This document shows positions 9,257-20,255 of a stretch of 34,255 nt of DNA, piece after piece. The notes under the pieces were generated by a model. It was given only the letters and a program-made list of their open reading frames with translations, searched no databases and was not told the origin of the DNA. The stretch is taken from NCBI GenBank assembly GCA_003165155.1, contig PLSK01000244.1, forward strand, positions 2,310-36,564, given 5' to 3'. Within the stretch, counting starts at the first letter, position 1, and each line of letters begins with the position of its first letter. Origin of the DNA: Mycobacterium sp. (GTDB lineage: Bacteria > Actinomycetota > Actinomycetes > Mycobacteriales > Mycobacteriaceae). The translations under genes were made by a program, and so were the position numbers.

Positions 9257-10831
9257 CTAGGCGCGGCACTGCAATGACGCCGGCGGCAACGTCCCCGCGT
9301 CGAAGTAGCGCACCACAGCGGTGTCCACACACTCGTCACCGTTGAACACCGCGGTGTGCTGGGTTCCGTCGTAAGTGATCAGCGGAGCACCCAGTTGACG
9401 GGCCAAGTCCACCCCGGCCTGATACGGGGTGGCCGGGTCGTGGGTGGTGGAGACCACGACGACCTTGCCGGCGGCCGCCGGCGCTGCGGCGTGCGGTGTC
9501 GACGTCGCCGGCACCGGCCACAACGCGCACAGATCCCGCGGGGCGTTCCCGGTGAACTGCCCGTAGCTCTGAAACGGAGCGGCCTGACGGATCTGTTGGT
9601 CGGCCGACACCCAGGCCGCCGCGTCCTTCGGGGCCGGCGCGTCGACGCAGCGGATCGCGTTGAACGCATCCTGATCGTTGCTGTAGTGCCCGTCCTTGTC
9701 GCGGCCGTCGTAGTCGTCGGCGAGCATCAACAGGTCGCCCGCATCGGTGCGGCGCTGCAGCCCGAGCAGACCACTGGTCAGATACTTCCAGTGCTGTGGG
9801 GTGTAGAGCGCGTTGATGGTGCCGGTGGTCGCGTCGGCGTAGCCCAGGCCGCGTGGATCCGATGTCTTGCCGGGCGTGGTGGCCAACGGGTCGACCAGGG
9901 CGTGGTACCGGTTGACGAACTGGGCCGGGTCGGTGCCCAGCGGGCAGCCCGGCGAGCGGGCACAGTCCGCGGCGTAGTCGTTGAAAGCCGTTTGGAATCC
10001 AGCCATTTGGCTGATGTTTTCCTGAATCGGGCCGACTGTCGGGTCGATGGCGCCGTCGAGCACCATCGTTCGCACATGGTCGCCGAATTCCTCGAGGTAG
10101 GCGGTGCCCAACTCGGTGCCGTAACTGAAGCCCAGGTAGCTGATCTGGTCGTCGCCCAGCGCTTGGCGGACAACGTCCATGTCGCGGGCGACGGATGCGG
10201 TTCCGACGTTGGCCAGGAACTCGGTACTCATTCGATTGACGCATTGCTGCGCCAACTGCTGATTGACCTGCTCGATGTGCGCCACACCGGACGGGCTGTA
10301 GTCGACCATGGGGTCGCGCCGGAAAGCGTCGAACTCGGCGTCGGTGCGGCACCTCACGGCGGGCGTCGAATGGCCGACCCCGCGCGGGTCGAATCCCACC
10401 AAGTCGAAATTGCGGGTGATGTCGGTGTTCGCCAGGTCCGCCGCCATCCCGGCCACCATCTCGACCGCCGATCCGCCTGGTCCGCCAGGATTGATCAGCA
10501 GCGATCCGATCCGCCGGCCGGTCGCGGGCACCCGGATCACGGCAAGCTTGGCCGCAGATCCGCCGGGTTTGCGGTAGTCAACCGGCACCGAGACCGTGGT
10601 GCACTTTGCGGTGGGGACGTTGCTGGTGTCGTTCAGGAACGGATTGCAGCTGCCCCAGTTCACCCGCGGCCCAGCGGCCGGCGCTGGCGGGCTGGGGGTC
10701 TGCCCGGAACCGGGTTCTGGAGTGGCGCCGGCAAGGGGCCCGGCAAACGGCAAGGCCATTGCCGTTGGCAGCAACAACACGACTGAAAGCAGCGCCGAGC
10801 TGAAGGATCTCAGGCGCGACATGGCAGACAT
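9257..10831 (-). CDS. secreted TAP-type serine hydrolase (Rv2223c-like)
   Basis: A protein of 524 residues in the alpha/beta-hydrolase, tripeptidyl-aminopeptidase-like family. An N-terminal signal peptide (MSRLRS, hydrophobic core, ALPFAGPLAGA) is followed by a Pro-rich linker and the catalytic domain. The triad can be read as Ser237 (GFSYGTE), Asp465 (TTHDPATPY) and His492 (GTQHTAVF), with oxyanion-hole residues in NPGGPGGS. Cysteines around 62-77 and 290-296 suggest disulphides. The ORF-track start (10960) runs 43 codons upstream into the intergenic region; ATG 10831 is chosen for its signal peptide and its GAAAGGTG site. It is a tandem paralogue of hip1, 94 bp downstream of it, and is exported without a lipobox, unlike its neighbour. 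Confidence 0.92.
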   Translation of the reverse strand: MSAMSRLRSFSSALLSVVLLLPTAMALPFAGPLAGATPEPGSGQTPSPPAPAAGPRVNWGSCNPFLNDTSNVPTAKCTTVSVPVDYRKPGGSAAKLAVIRVPATGRRIGSLLINPGGPGGSAVEMVAGMAADLANTDITRNFDLVGFDPRGVGHSTPAVRCRTDAEFDAFRRDPMVDYSPSGVAHIEQVNQQLAQQCVNRMSTEFLANVGTASVARDMDVVRQALGDDQISYLGFSYGTELGTAYLEEFGDHVRTMVLDGAIDPTVGPIQENISQMAGFQTAFNDYAADCARSPGCPLGTDPAQFVNRYHALVDPLATTPGKTSDPRGLGYADATTGTINALYTPQHWKYLTSGLLGLQRRTDAGDLLMLADDYDGRDKDGHYSNDQDAFNAIRCVDAPAPKDAAAWVSADQQIRQAAPFQSYGQFTGNAPRDLCALWPVPATSTPHAAAPAAAGKVVVVSTTHDPATPYQAGVDLARQLGAPLITYDGTQHTAVFNGDECVDTAVVRYFDAGTLPPASLQCRA

Positions 10832-10925
10832 CGTCGCACCTTTCGGAGACCCTTCAAAGGCCCTCAGCAGCGCAAAAGGGTCACGCCTTGGTCTCGTATC
10901 GGTAGCCGGCGAAACGCATTTCAGG

Positions 10926-12488
10926 TCAGCACTTTGCGCCGCTGTGCGGCGTGGTGCCATCGATCAGATACGCCGTTGCATAGTCGTCGACGCAGCTGTT
11001 GCCCTGGAAGACCACCGTGTGCTGGGTCCCCTCGAAGGTGAGCAGCGATCCGTGCAGCTGGCCGGCCACCTCGACCCCGGCCTGATACGGAGTGGCCGGA
11101 TCATGGGTGGTGGAAACCACCATGATGGGCACCAGGCCGGGCACCGAGATGGCATGGGGTTTGCTGCTGGCTGGCACCGGCCAGAACGCGCAGGTTCCCA
11201 GCGGCGCGTCACCGGTGAACGTCCCGAAGCTCATGAACGGGGCGAGCTCCCGGGATCGGCGGTCTTCGTCAATGACCTTGGCCCGATCGGTAACCGGCGG
11301 CTGGTCGACGCAATTGATCGCCACCCGCGCGTCGGTGGCATTGCTGTAATGGCCGTGCGGATCGCGGCGCATGTACATGTCGGCCAGGGCGAGCAGAGTG
11401 TCTCCATGGTTGTCGACCAACTCGGTCAGTCCGTCTGTCAGGTGGTGCCACAGGGTCGGTGAGTACAGCGCCATGATGGTGCCCACGATGGCGTCGCTGT
11501 AGCTCAGCCCGCGCGGGTCATTGGTGGGCGCCGGCCTGCCGAGCATCAGGTTGTTCGGGTCGACCAGCGGGTTGATCAGGCTGTGATAGACGTCGACGGC
11601 TTTGGCCGAGTCGGTGCCTAGCGGGCAGGTCGGCTGCTTCGCGCAATCGGCGGCATAGTCATTGAACGCATCCTGAAATCCCTTGGCCTGACGGAGGTCG
11701 GCCTCGGTCGGATCGGCGTTGGGGTCGACGACGCCGTCCAGGATCATCGCCCGCACGTTCTGCGGGTAGGCCTCGGCGTAGGCGGAGCCGATCCGGGTGC
11801 CATACGAGTAGCCGAGATAGGTCAGCTTGGCGTCACCCAGCGCCGCCCGGATGGCGTCCATATCCCGGGCGACGTTGACCGTCCCAACATTCTCCAGAAA
11901 GTCATTGCCCATCTTGGCCACACAGCGACCCACGAAATCCTTGGTCTCGTCCTCGATGTGGGCCACACCCGCCGGGGTGTAGTCGACGTTCGGTTCGGTT
12001 CGCAGCCGGTCGTTGTCGGCGTCCGAGTTGCACCAGACCGCCGGCCGAGACGAGCCGACCCCGCGCGGGTCAAAGCCCACCAGATCGAACCGCTCGCGCA
12101 TTTTCTTCGGCAACGTCTGGACCACACCCAGCGCGGCTTCGATACCGGACTCCCCGGGGCCTCCGGGATTGATCACCAGCGAGCCGATTTTGTCCCCGGT
12201 TGCGGGAAAGCGAATCATCGCCAGCGCCGCCACGTCGCCGTCGAGATGGTTGTAGTCGACCGGCACGGCGAGCTTGGCGCACATCGCGCCGCCAGGGATC
12301 TTCACCTGAGCATTGGTGGTGCGACACGGCGTCCACTCCACCGGTTGGCCCAGTTTGGGGCCCCCCATGACGGCGCGGCCGGCCACCACGTGGACGCATC
12401 CCGCCAGGACCAGCGCCACGGCACCGATCGTCGTCCAGATCAGCGGCGTGCGCGCGACCTTGTCGCGGCGAGTCGGGCCCATGCCCAC
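10926..12488 (-). CDS. caeA: cell-envelope lipoprotein serine protease Hip1/CaeA
   Basis: A protein of 520 residues, the same length as M. tuberculosis Rv2224c. It has an N-terminal membrane segment ending in the lipobox LVLAG-Cys31, then a TAP-type alpha/beta-hydrolase domain. The catalytic triad falls at the residue numbers reported for Hip1: Ser228 in GYSYGTR, Asp463 in TTHDPATPY and His490 in GTQHTVVF. Hip1 is a cell-wall protease that cleaves extracellular GroEL2 and alters envelope properties and immune recognition. It is divergent from panB across 148 bp and is followed by its soluble paralogue on the same strand. An ATG six bases downstream (MGP) could also serve as the start. Confidence 0.96.
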   Translation of the reverse strand: MGMGPTRRDKVARTPLIWTTIGAVALVLAGCVHVVAGRAVMGGPKLGQPVEWTPCRTTNAQVKIPGGAMCAKLAVPVDYNHLDGDVAALAMIRFPATGDKIGSLVINPGGPGESGIEAALGVVQTLPKKMRERFDLVGFDPRGVGSSRPAVWCNSDADNDRLRTEPNVDYTPAGVAHIEDETKDFVGRCVAKMGNDFLENVGTVNVARDMDAIRAALGDAKLTYLGYSYGTRIGSAYAEAYPQNVRAMILDGVVDPNADPTEADLRQAKGFQDAFNDYAADCAKQPTCPLGTDSAKAVDVYHSLINPLVDPNNLMLGRPAPTNDPRGLSYSDAIVGTIMALYSPTLWHHLTDGLTELVDNHGDTLLALADMYMRRDPHGHYSNATDARVAINCVDQPPVTDRAKVIDEDRRSRELAPFMSFGTFTGDAPLGTCAFWPVPASSKPHAISVPGLVPIMVVSTTHDPATPYQAGVEVAGQLHGSLLTFEGTQHTVVFQGNSCVDDYATAYLIDGTTPHSGAKC

Positions 12489-12636
12489 CTATGCTGCCAG
12501 AGGGGACAGGATGGCTATTCTCACACCAATCCGACGGTGCAACCGCGTGAAAGAAATGGCACACTGTCAAGAGTCAGACGAACCCGGGGACCTGCCAAGG
12601 CCACGAGGATCGACCCGACCAACGCAAGGGACATTG
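12489..12636. promoter_or_regulatory. divergent hip1/panB promoter region
   Basis: A 148-bp gap between divergent genes. AAGGG at 12626-12630 is the ribosome binding site of panB, six bases before its ATG. The panB ORF in the track extends back through this gap into hip1, but nothing in that extension resembles PanB. I see no clear promoter hexamers or operators. Confidence 0.4.
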
Positions 12637-13488
12637 ATGTCTGAGCAGACTGTCTATGGGGCTAATCCCGCGGACGCCAACCCATCGGGCCCACGGACCA
12701 AGATCCGCACCCACCACCTGCAGAAGATGAAGACCGAAGGCCACAAATGGGCCATGCTGACGGCCTACGACTACTCGACCGCCCGGGTCTTCGACGAGGC
12801 CGGCATTCCGGTACTGCTTGTCGGTGACTCGGCGGCCAACGTCGTGTACGGATACGACACGACGGTGCCCGTCTCGATCGACGAGCTGATCCCGCTGGTC
12901 CGCGGCGTCGTCCGGGGTGCCCCGCACGCCCTAGTCGTCGCCGACCTGCCGTTCGGCAGCTACGAGGCCGGCCCGGCCGCCGCGCTGGCGGCCGCCACCC
13001 GATTCATGAAGGAAGGCGGCGCTCACGCCGTCAAGTTCGAGGGCGGTGAACGGGTAGCCGATCAGATCGCGTTCCTGACCGCGGCCGGCATCCCGGTGAT
13101 GGCGCACATCGGCTTCACGCCGCAAAGCGTCAATACTCTGGGCGGCTTCCGGGTACAGGGCCGCGGTGACGCCGCAGAACAAACCGTTCACGACGCGATC
13201 GCCGTCGCCGAAGCCGGTGCGTTTTCCGTGGTAATGGAGATGGTGCCGGCCGAATTAGCTACTCAGATCACCGGGAAGCTGACCATCCCGACGGTCGGGA
13301 TCGGCGCGGGTCCGAACTGCGACGCCCAGGTGCTGGTCTGGCAGGACATGGCCGGCCTCAGCAGCGGCAAGCCCGCCCGCTTCGTCAAGCGGTTCGCGGA
13401 CATCGGCGGCGAACTACGCCGCGCCGCAGTGCACTACGCAGAAGAGGTTGCCGGCGGGGTCTTCCCGGCCGAGGAGCACTGCTTCTGA
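12637..13488 (+). CDS. panB: 3-methyl-2-oxobutanoate hydroxymethyltransferase PanB
   Basis: A protein of 283 residues (M. tuberculosis PanB 281) with the family signatures [55 protein letters not shown], and [19 protein letters not shown]. It transfers a hydroxymethyl group from methylenetetrahydrofolate to 3-methyl-2-oxobutanoate, giving ketopantoate, the first committed step to pantothenate and coenzyme A. The metal- and substrate-binding Asp in VGDSAA and the catalytic Glu in [10 protein letters not shown] are present. The ORF track begins 108 codons earlier; ATG 12637 gives the standard N-terminus. It is followed by the polyketide synthase gene 247 bp downstream, which would draw on CoA-linked methylmalonate. 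Confidence 0.97.
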   Translation: MSEQTVYGANPADANPSGPRTKIRTHHLQKMKTEGHKWAMLTAYDYSTARVFDEAGIPVLLVGDSAANVVYGYDTTVPVSIDELIPLVRGVVRGAPHALVVADLPFGSYEAGPAAALAAATRFMKEGGAHAVKFEGGERVADQIAFLTAAGIPVMAHIGFTPQSVNTLGGFRVQGRGDAAEQTVHDAIAVAEAGAFSVVMEMVPAELATQITGKLTIPTVGIGAGPNCDAQVLVWQDMAGLSSGKPARFVKRFADIGGELRRAAVHYAEEVAGGVFPAEEHCF

Positions 13489-13513
13489 ACGCCGCCCTTC
13501 GCGTTTGCGGCCG

Positions 13514-13567
13514 AGATTGCCGTCATGGCTGCGCTCCAGATCGAACCAACGACCGGCACGGCAATCT
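13514..13567 (+). terminator. inverted repeat after panB
   Basis: AGATTGCCGT (13514-13523) pairs perfectly with ACGGCAATCT (13558-13567) across a 34-nt loop, beginning 26 nt after the panB stop. It could terminate panB and insulate it from the synthase gene. There is no T-run. Confidence 0.4.
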
Positions 13568-13601
13568 GGGCGCAAGACCTGCTGGCTGAATCCGCTACCC
13601 C

Positions 13602-13706
13602 GATAAGGGGCCGCCAATGCGCTTATCTGTTGCCGCGGCACTATCCTCTGCAAAATACTGGGCGATCTCTCCCGAAGCCCTGATAAGAGCCCGCGGCAGT
13701 GATAAG
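13602..13706 (+). promoter_or_regulatory. cluster of four GATAAG boxes upstream of the PKS gene
   Basis: GATAAG occurs at 13602-13607, 13682-13687 and 13701-13706 on the plus strand, and as CTTATC at 13622-13627. The boxes form two pairs with start-to-start spacings of 20 bp and 19 bp, about two helical turns. The second pair is an 8-bp direct repeat, TGATAAGA. In GC-rich DNA this density is unlikely by chance. The last box ends 29 bp before the start codon, so a repressor or activator site for the synthase gene is a reasonable reading. No regulator is identified. Confidence 0.45.
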
Positions 13707-13735
13707 AACTTAGGCATTCAGGCAAGATAGAGGTA

Positions 13736-16700
13736 ATGGTTTTGGACCAAACACGCGTCACTCCGGTTGCTGTCATCGGCATGGGATGTCGGCTGCCGGG
13801 CGGTATCGACTCCCCTGAGCTCTTGTGGGAGGCATTGCTACGCGGCGATGATCTGATCACCGAGGTGCCCGCCGACCGCTGGGACGTTGACGAGTTCTAC
13901 GACCCCGAGCCGGGGGTGCCCGGTCGAACGGTGTGCAAGTGGGGCGCGTTCCTGGATGACGTCGCCGACTTCGACCCCGAGTTCTTCGGGATCACCGAAA
14001 AAGAAGCGACTGCAATGGATCCGCAGCACCGCTTGCTGCTGGCGGCCTCGTGGGAGGCGATGGAACACGGCGGCTTCAGCAAAGAGACGCTGGCCAGCTC
14101 GCGAACCGGGGTGTTTGTGGGGCTGATGCACGACGACTACCAATTCGTGCACGCCGAAGCCCAGACCTTGTCGGGGCCGTACGGATATATGGGCAACAGT
14201 TTCGCGATGGGATCCGGGCGCGTCGCGTACACCTTGGGACTAAATGGTCCCGCGATCACGGTTGACACCGCGTGCTCGTCTGGCCTGGCCGCGATCCACC
14301 TGGCCTGCCGCAGCCTGCACGAAGGCGAGAGCGATCTTGCGTTCGCGGGCGGCGCTTCGGTGGTGTTCGAACCCCGCAAGGCCGCATCAGGGTCCGCCAT
14401 TGGCATGTTGTCGCCTACCGGCCGCTGCCACTCGTTCGACGTCGATGCGGACGGGTTCGTCGTCGGCGAGGGTTGCGTCGTGCTACTGCTCAAACGCTTG
14501 CCGGACGCGCTGGCCGACGGCGACCGGATCCTGGCGGTGGTGCGCGGCACGGCCGTCAACCAGGATGGGCACACCGTGAACATCGTGACGCCATCGCGTC
14601 CCGCGCAGGTCGAGGCGTATCGGACGGCATTGGCAGCGGCGGATGTGGATCCCGGCAGCATCGGGATGGTGGAGGCGCACGGTCCCGGCACACCGGTGGG
14701 TGACCCTATCGAATATGCAAGCCTTGCAGAGGTTTACGGCCTAGACAGCCCTTGTGCGCTCGGATCGGTGAAGAGCAATTTCGGGCACACCCAGGCGGCT
14801 GCCGGAGCGTTGGGGATGATGAAGGCAGTGCTCGCCGTGCAGCATGGTGTGGTGCCGCGCAATCTCCACTTCAACCGGCTACCTGATGATTTCGCCGAAA
14901 TCACGACTAATCTCTTTGTGCCGCAGTCGACCACGCCGTGGCCAAGCAACAATCACCAAACGCCACGACGAGCGGCCGTGTCGTCCTATGGGTTCTCGGG
15001 AACCAACGTTCACGCGATTGTGGAGCAAGCTCCCGAGGCGGTTGGCGCAGACACACCGTCAGCGCCCATAGTCGGGGGCCCGCTGATGTTCCCGCTTTCC
15101 GCCACCTCGGCCGACGGATTGCGGCTCACCGCAAGGAGAGTCGCTGACTGGGTCGACGCAAACGCGGCGGACCTGTCTGCAACGGATCTGGCCTATACCC
15201 TCAACCGCCGGCGTGAGCACCGGCCGGTACGCACCGCGGTGTTCGCCGACACCCCGGAGAAGCTGTCCGTCCGGTTGCGCGAGGTCGCCGATGGCGACTT
15301 CCCCTATCAGGCGGCGGTGGGCAGAGACGATCGAGGCCCGGTGTGGATTTTCTCCGGGCAAGGCTCGCAATGGGCGGCGATGGGCGCCGAACTACTGGCC
15401 ACCGAACCGGTATTCGCCGCGGCCGTCGCGGAAGCTGAACCCCTGATCGCCGAGGAGTCCGGGTTTTCGGTGACCGAGGCGATCTCGGCACCCGAGACGG
15501 TGGCCGGCATCGAGCGGATTCAACCCGCGCTGTTCACCATGCAGGTCGCGCTGGCCGCCACCATGAGGTCATACGGGGTGCAGCCGGGTGCGGTGATCGG
15601 CCACTCGATGGGCGAGGCCGCGGCGGCGGTCGTGGCGGGAGCACTATCACTGGAGGACGGCGTGCGGGTGATCTGCCGCCGGTCCCGGTTGATGTCCACG
15701 ATCTCCGGTTCCGGCGCCATGGCATCGGTGGAATTGCCTGCCCAGCAAGTGCTCACGGAACTAATGGCACGAGGGGTCAACGGCGACGTCGTGGTGGCCG
15801 TGGTGGCATCACCGAAGTCCACCGTCATCGGTGGGGTCACCGAGACCGTGCGCGAACTCGTCGCCGGATGGGAGCAGCGCGAGGTGATGGCCCGTGAGGT
15901 GGCTGTGGACGTCGCGTCACACTCCCCGCAAGTCGACTCAATCCTCGACGATCTGGCCGATGAACTGGCCGACCTCAACCCCATGACCCCAAAGGTTCCC
16001 TTCTACTCCTCGACCATGTTCGACCCGCGGGACGAGCTGGAGTGCGATGGCTGGTACTGGGCGGACAATCTGCGTCACACCGTGCGGTTCGCCGCGTCCG
16101 TACAGGCGGCGCTTGAGGACGGCTTCCGGGTGTTCGCGGAGCTGGCACCGCACCCGCTACTGACCCACGCCGCCGAGCAAACGGCGGAAAGTCTGGGTAT
16201 GCCGATCGCCGCTCTCTCCGCCATGCGCCGGGAGCAGGAGCTGCCGGAAGGTTTACGCGGCTTCCTGGCGGATCTGTACAGCGCCGGCGCCGCGATCGAT
16301 TTCTCGTTGCGCCACCCCCACGGTCGGCTGGTGGACGTGCCCCTGCCGGCGTGGAATAACCGTCGGCTGTTCCTGGAACGCGCCGATCAGCATTCGTCCG
16401 CGAGCGGCGGTCGCACGGTTGCGGTGCACCCGCTGATGGGGGCGCATGTGCAAGTCCAGGAGCAGCCCGAGCGGCACGTTTGGCAGGGCGAAGTCGGTAC
16501 CGACGCGCAGCCTTGGCTGAGCGACTACCAATTACATGATGCGGCTGCCCTTCCGGGCGCCGCCTATTGCGAGATGGCGTTGGCCGCGGCGCGCACGGTT
16601 CTCGGCGAGGCGTCCGAACTGTGCGATATCCGGATCGAGCAGATGCTAATGCTCGACGAAGAGACCCCGATCGGCGCCGTCGCGTCGCTGGAGGCGCCGG

Positions 16701-19700
16701 GTGTGCTCCGATTCGCCGTGGAAACGCTCAAAGATGGCAAACACGCCCGGTGGGCCACCGCAGTCCTGCGCGCGGTCGAGGACGCAGATCAACCACCTGC
16801 CGTCGACATCGCCGAGTTGCTGGCCACACATCCCCGCCGGGTGGACGGCGCGCAGGTTCGAGAGTGGTTCGACCGGCGTGGTGTTCGATTCGGTCCCGCT
16901 TTCACCGGACTGACGTGCGTACACACCTCCGAAGGGACGGACGATACGGTACTGGCCGAGGTCGCACTGCCCCTTCTGCTCCGGTCCCAGCAATCCGGCT
17001 ATCTCACGCACCCGGCGTTGCTGGCCGCCTGCTTCCAGTCGGTGGAAGCGCATCCCAGTGTGGAGCAGATCGCAAACGGCAGTGCGCTGTTTCTTTTGGG
17101 TGTGCGTCAGCTGCGTGCCTACGGATCCACCCGCAAGGCACGCTACTGCTTAACGCGGGTGACCAGTGCCGACACCACCGGCGTCGTGGCTGACCTCGAC
17201 ATCCTGGACGAGCACGGGACAGTTCTGCTGACGCTGCGCGGGCTCGAGCTGGGCCTGGAGATTGGGGCCCAAACCAGCGATCGCGATCGCGTGCTCGGCG
17301 AGCGGCTGCTGACCATCGAATGGCAGCGGCGAGAGTTACCCGAAACAAGCCACGCCGACCCCGGGTCCTGGCTGCTGATTACAGCCTCCAGCTCCGCGGA
17401 TGTCCTGGCGAACAAGCTCACCGACGCGTTGAAACTCGGCGGCGCGCAATGCGCGTCGATGTCGTGGCCGCTGTCCGCAGACACGACGTCTAAAGCCTCC
17501 CAGCTTCGGGATTATCTCGGCTCGAACGTGATCGACGGATTGGTCGTGCTAACCGGGTCCGAGGATGGCGAAGCGGACCAGGAGTGCGCGGTCCGCGGCA
17601 GGGAGCACGTACGGCACCTGGTCCGAATCGCCCGCGAGCTACCAGATATCCCGGGCGAGCCACCTCGTCTGTTCGTCGTGACCGGGGGCGCCCAGACGGT
17701 ATTGGCCGGCGACCCGGTCAACCTGGAGCAGGCTGGGCTGCGCGGCCTGATGCGCGTGATCGGCAACGAACATCCCGAGTTGCGGCCTACCCAAATCGAT
17801 CTCGACGAGGACACCGATGTCGATTGCCTGGCACGGCAATTTCTGCACCGGTCCGACGAGGACGAGACCGCGTGGCGCGGTGGCCTGTGGTACACCGCCC
17901 GCCTGAGCCCCGCTCCGCTGGGCCCCGACGATCGGCAAACCGCCGTCGTGGACCACGCGCAGGACGGTGTGCGCCTGCAGATCCGCACGCCTGGTGACCC
18001 TGAAACAATTGAGGTGACCGCGTTCGACCGCGTCCCGCCGGAGCCGGGAGAGATCGAGGTCGCGGTCACCGCGTCCAGCATCAACTTCGCCGACGCTCTG
18101 ATCGCGTTCGGTCGATACCCCACTGTCGACGGGGTTGCGCCACAGCTCGGTATGGATTTCGCCGGAGTCGTGACCGCGGTCGGACCCGACGTGAAGACTC
18201 ATCAAGTCGGTGACCATGTCGGCGGCTTCTGCAAAACCGGCAGTTGGGCGAACTTCGTCACCTGCGATGCGCGCGTCGCCGTCACCCTTCCCCCCGGGCT
18301 GACGGACGAGGTGGCGGCCGCGGTCCCCACCGCGCACGTCACCGCGTGGTACGGACTGCACGAACAGGCCAGGATTGACGCCGACGACCGGGTGTTGATC
18401 CACTCCGCCACCGGCGGCGTGGGCCAGGCGGCGATCGCGATCGCCCGCGCCGCGGGAGCCGAGATTTTCGCTACCGCCGGCAGCGAGAAGCGTCGACAGT
18501 TGTTGCGCGATATGGGAATTACGCACGTCTATGACTCACGCAGCACCGAGTTCGCCGAGCAGATCCGCCGCGATACCGACGGATACGGCGTCGACATCGT
18601 GCTCAACTCCCTTACTGGCGCCGCGCAACGAGCCGGGCTCGAATTGCTTTCCGTCGGTGGACGATTCGTGGAGATCGGCAAATCCGACGTCTACGGCAAC
18701 ACCCGGCTGGAACTATCGCCGTTCCGGCGCAACCTCACCTTCCATTACGTCGATCTGGCGCTGATGGCCCAGAGCCACCCGCGGCGGATCGGCGATCTGC
18801 TGGGCACGGTGTACCGGCTTGTCGCCGAAGGTGAACTGGCACTGCCGGAAATCACTCACTACCCGCTTCGCGAAGCGTCCACGGCCGTCCGTGTGATGAG
18901 CGCCGCGGAACATACCGGCAAGTTGGTGCTCGACGTGACCCACGCCGGGCGCAGCAACGTCGTGGTGCCGCCGCAGAGTGCCCAGGTCTTCCGCCAGGAT
19001 GGCTCCTACATCGTCACCGGCGGTCTGGGTGGTCTCGGGCTCTTCCTCGCCGAGAAGATGACTTCCGCAAACGGTGGAGCGGGCTGTGGCCGCATCGTGC
19101 TCACCTCCCGCTCGCAGCCCACACCCAAGGTGTTGGAGACGATCGAGCTCATCCAGGCGATGGGCGGCGACATCGTCGTGGAGTGCGGCGACATCACCGC
19201 ACCCGGCACCGCCGAGCGGTTGGTTGCGGCCGCCACCGCCACCGGACTCCCGCTGCGCGGTGTCCTGCATGCGGCGGCGGTGGTCGAGGACGCCACGCTC
19301 GAGAACATCACCGACGAGCTGATCGACCGGGACTGGGCGGCCAAGGCCAGCGGCGCTTGGAACCTGCATACGGCCTTGCAAGAAAGGGAAGCCGGACAGT
19401 CACTGGACTGGTTCTGCTCATTCTCCTCGGCGGCCGCGCTGGTGGGCTCGCCCGGCCAGGGCGCATATGCCGCGGCCAACAGCTGGTTGGACGGCTTCAG
19501 CCACTGGCGGCGCGCTCAAGGGCTGCCGGCGACGTCCATCGCGTGGGGAATCTGGGGCGGTATCGGCCGTGCGGCGGCAGTGGCAGAAGGCGCCGATATC
19601 GCGATTACTCCGAACGAAGGCGCACATGCGTTCGAGGCGCTGCTGCGCCACGATCGCGCGTACACCGGGTATGCGCCAATGACGGGAACGCCTTGGGTGA

Positions 19701-20128
19701 CCGCTCTCGCGCAACGCTCCAAGTTCGCCGAGCTGTTCCGGGACACGGGCAAAAAGTCAACGGGCACAAGCAAACTCCTTACCGAGTTGAAGGCGCTCCC
19801 GATGGAGGAATGGACCCCTCGGCTGCGTCGGCTGGTTTCTGACAAACTCTCCAAGATCTTGCGCCGCGCCGTCGATCCGGACCGCCCCCTATCCGAGTAC
19901 GGCCTGGACTCGCTGGCCAACCTCGAGTTGCGCAACTATTTCAAGGAAGAAACGGGGATACGCATCACCCCAAGCGATATCTCCACGGCTAACGGTTTGG
20001 CGGAAGCGCTGTATGAGTATTTGACCGCCGAAGGAGACGGAGCTACCGCGGAGCCGGTCAAGCCGGTCCAAATCCGCCGGAAGAAAACCCAACCGGATCC
20101 GGACTTGGCCACCGTTAAAAATGATTAA
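13736..20128 (+). CDS. Mas-like iterative type I polyketide synthase with a degenerate dehydratase
   Basis: A protein of 2130 residues, similar along its length to mycocerosic acid synthase. Domains in order: KS about 9-430 (Cys180 in DTACSS, His315 in [22 protein letters not shown]); AT 538-845 (Ser624 in GHSMGEA; VASHS, of the methylmalonyl type); DH 897-1180; ER 1420-1740 ([14 protein letters not shown]); KR 1760-1980 (TGGLGGLG, Tyr1911 in GAYAAANS); ACP 2030-2110 (Ser2059 in GLDSLANL). The DH has lost both catalytic residues: the HxxxGxxxxP His is Tyr931 ([14 protein letters not shown]) and the usual LLDA Asp is Ala1097 ([10 protein letters not shown]). The expected product is therefore beta-hydroxy, alpha-methyl acyl rather than fully reduced; this is inference. 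The ribosome binding site (GAGG) is only two bases from ATG. No FadD, PapA or transport gene is adjacent. M. tuberculosis has no PKS between panB and the CYTH-CHAD gene. Confidence 0.95.
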   Translation: MVLDQTRVTPVAVIGMGCRLPGGIDSPELLWEALLRGDDLITEVPADRWDVDEFYDPEPGVPGRTVCKWGAFLDDVADFDPEFFGITEKEATAMDPQHRLLLAASWEAMEHGGFSKETLASSRTGVFVGLMHDDYQFVHAEAQTLSGPYGYMGNSFAMGSGRVAYTLGLNGPAITVDTACSSGLAAIHLACRSLHEGESDLAFAGGASVVFEPRKAASGSAIGMLSPTGRCHSFDVDADGFVVGEGCVVLLLKRLPDALADGDRILAVVRGTAVNQDGHTVNIVTPSRPAQVEAYRTALAAADVDPGSIGMVEAHGPGTPVGDPIEYASLAEVYGLDSPCALGSVKSNFGHTQAAAGALGMMKAVLAVQHGVVPRNLHFNRLPDDFAEITTNLFVPQSTTPWPSNNHQTPRRAAVSSYGFSGTNVHAIVEQAPEAVGADTPSAPIVGGPLMFPLSATSADGLRLTARRVADWVDANAADLSATDLAYTLNRRREHRPVRTAVFADTPEKLSVRLREVADGDFPYQAAVGRDDRGPVWIFSGQGSQWAAMGAELLATEPVFAAAVAEAEPLIAEESGFSVTEAISAPETVAGIERIQPALFTMQVALAATMRSYGVQPGAVIGHSMGEAAAAVVAGALSLEDGVRVICRRSRLMSTISGSGAMASVELPAQQVLTELMARGVNGDVVVAVVASPKSTVIGGVTETVRELVAGWEQREVMAREVAVDVASHSPQVDSILDDLADELADLNPMTPKVPFYSSTMFDPRDELECDGWYWADNLRHTVRFAASVQAALEDGFRVFAELAPHPLLTHAAEQTAESLGMPIAALSAMRREQELPEGLRGFLADLYSAGAAIDFSLRHPHGRLVDVPLPAWNNRRLFLERADQHSSASGGRTVAVHPLMGAHVQVQEQPERHVWQGEVGTDAQPWLSDYQLHDAAALPGAAYCEMALAAARTVLGEASELCDIRIEQMLMLDEETPIGAVASLEAPGVLRFAVETLKDGKHARWATAVLRAVEDADQPPAVDIAELLATHPRRVDGAQVREWFDRRGVRFGPAFTGLTCVHTSEGTDDTVLAEVALPLLLRSQQSGYLTHPALLAACFQSVEAHPSVEQIANGSALFLLGVRQLRAYGSTRKARYCLTRVTSADTTGVVADLDILDEHGTVLLTLRGLELGLEIGAQTSDRDRVLGERLLTIEWQRRELPETSHADPGSWLLITASSSADVLANKLTDALKLGGAQCASMSWPLSADTTSKASQLRDYLGSNVIDGLVVLTGSEDGEADQECAVRGREHVRHLVRIARELPDIPGEPPRLFVVTGGAQTVLAGDPVNLEQAGLRGLMRVIGNEHPELRPTQIDLDEDTDVDCLARQFLHRSDEDETAWRGGLWYTARLSPAPLGPDDRQTAVVDHAQDGVRLQIRTPGDPETIEVTAFDRVPPEPGEIEVAVTASSINFADALIAFGRYPTVDGVAPQLGMDFAGVVTAVGPDVKTHQVGDHVGGFCKTGSWANFVTCDARVAVTLPPGLTDEVAAAVPTAHVTAWYGLHEQARIDADDRVLIHSATGGVGQAAIAIARAAGAEIFATAGSEKRRQLLRDMGITHVYDSRSTEFAEQIRRDTDGYGVDIVLNSLTGAAQRAGLELLSVGGRFVEIGKSDVYGNTRLELSPFRRNLTFHYVDLALMAQSHPRRIGDLLGTVYRLVAEGELALPEITHYPLREASTAVRVMSAAEHTGKLVLDVTHAGRSNVVVPPQSAQVFRQDGSYIVTGGLGGLGLFLAEKMTSANGGAGCGRIVLTSRSQPTPKVLETIELIQAMGGDIVVECGDITAPGTAERLVAAATATGLPLRGVLHAAAVVEDATLENITDELIDRDWAAKASGAWNLHTALQEREAGQSLDWFCSFSSAAALVGSPGQGAYAAANSWLDGFSHWRRAQGLPATSIAWGIWGGIGRAAAVAEGADIAITPNEGAHAFEALLRHDRAYTGYAPMTGTPWVTALAQRSKFAELFRDTGKKSTGTSKLLTELKALPMEEWTPRLRRLVSDKLSKILRRAVDPDRPLSEYGLDSLANLELRNYFKEETGIRITPSDISTANGLAEALYEYLTAEGDGATAEPVKPVQIRRKKTQPDPDLATVKND

Positions 20129-20163
20129 GATATTGGTTAACGGAAGGTGAGTGATCAGGGTCA

Positions 20164-20189
20164 AGCGTGCCGTCTCCGTATGGCACGCT
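20164..20189 (+). terminator. hairpin after the PKS gene
   Basis: AGCGTGCC (20164-20171) pairs perfectly with GGCACGCT (20182-20189). One G-T and one T-A pair extend it inward to a 10-bp stem with a 6-nt loop. It begins 35 nt after the PKS stop and has no T-run. Termination is likely; an operator for the following gene is the alternative. Confidence 0.5.
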
Positions 20190-20255
20190 ATGGGGTGACG
20201 CACGACCGTTCATGACCGTCCGCAACCGCGGCACGCGCCCTTATCGGAGCCGAAA

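Noticed and set aside
9356-10786. 476-residue plus-strand ORF opposite the Rv2223c-like gene
   Set aside because: Antisense shadow of a gene with a complete catalytic triad and signal peptide; no domain features.
12313-12636. N-terminal extension of panB
   Set aside because: Overlaps the 5' end of hip1 and shows no PanB similarity; ATG 12637 has a good ribosome binding site and gives the family length.
17639-18526. 295-residue minus-strand ORF inside the PKS gene
   Set aside because: Antisense shadow of the ER domain, which is clearly conserved with Mas.
13736-20128. PKS gene as a recently acquired mobile element
   Set aside because: No insertion sequence, integrase, target duplication or tRNA attachment site is visible, and base use looks like the neighbours.
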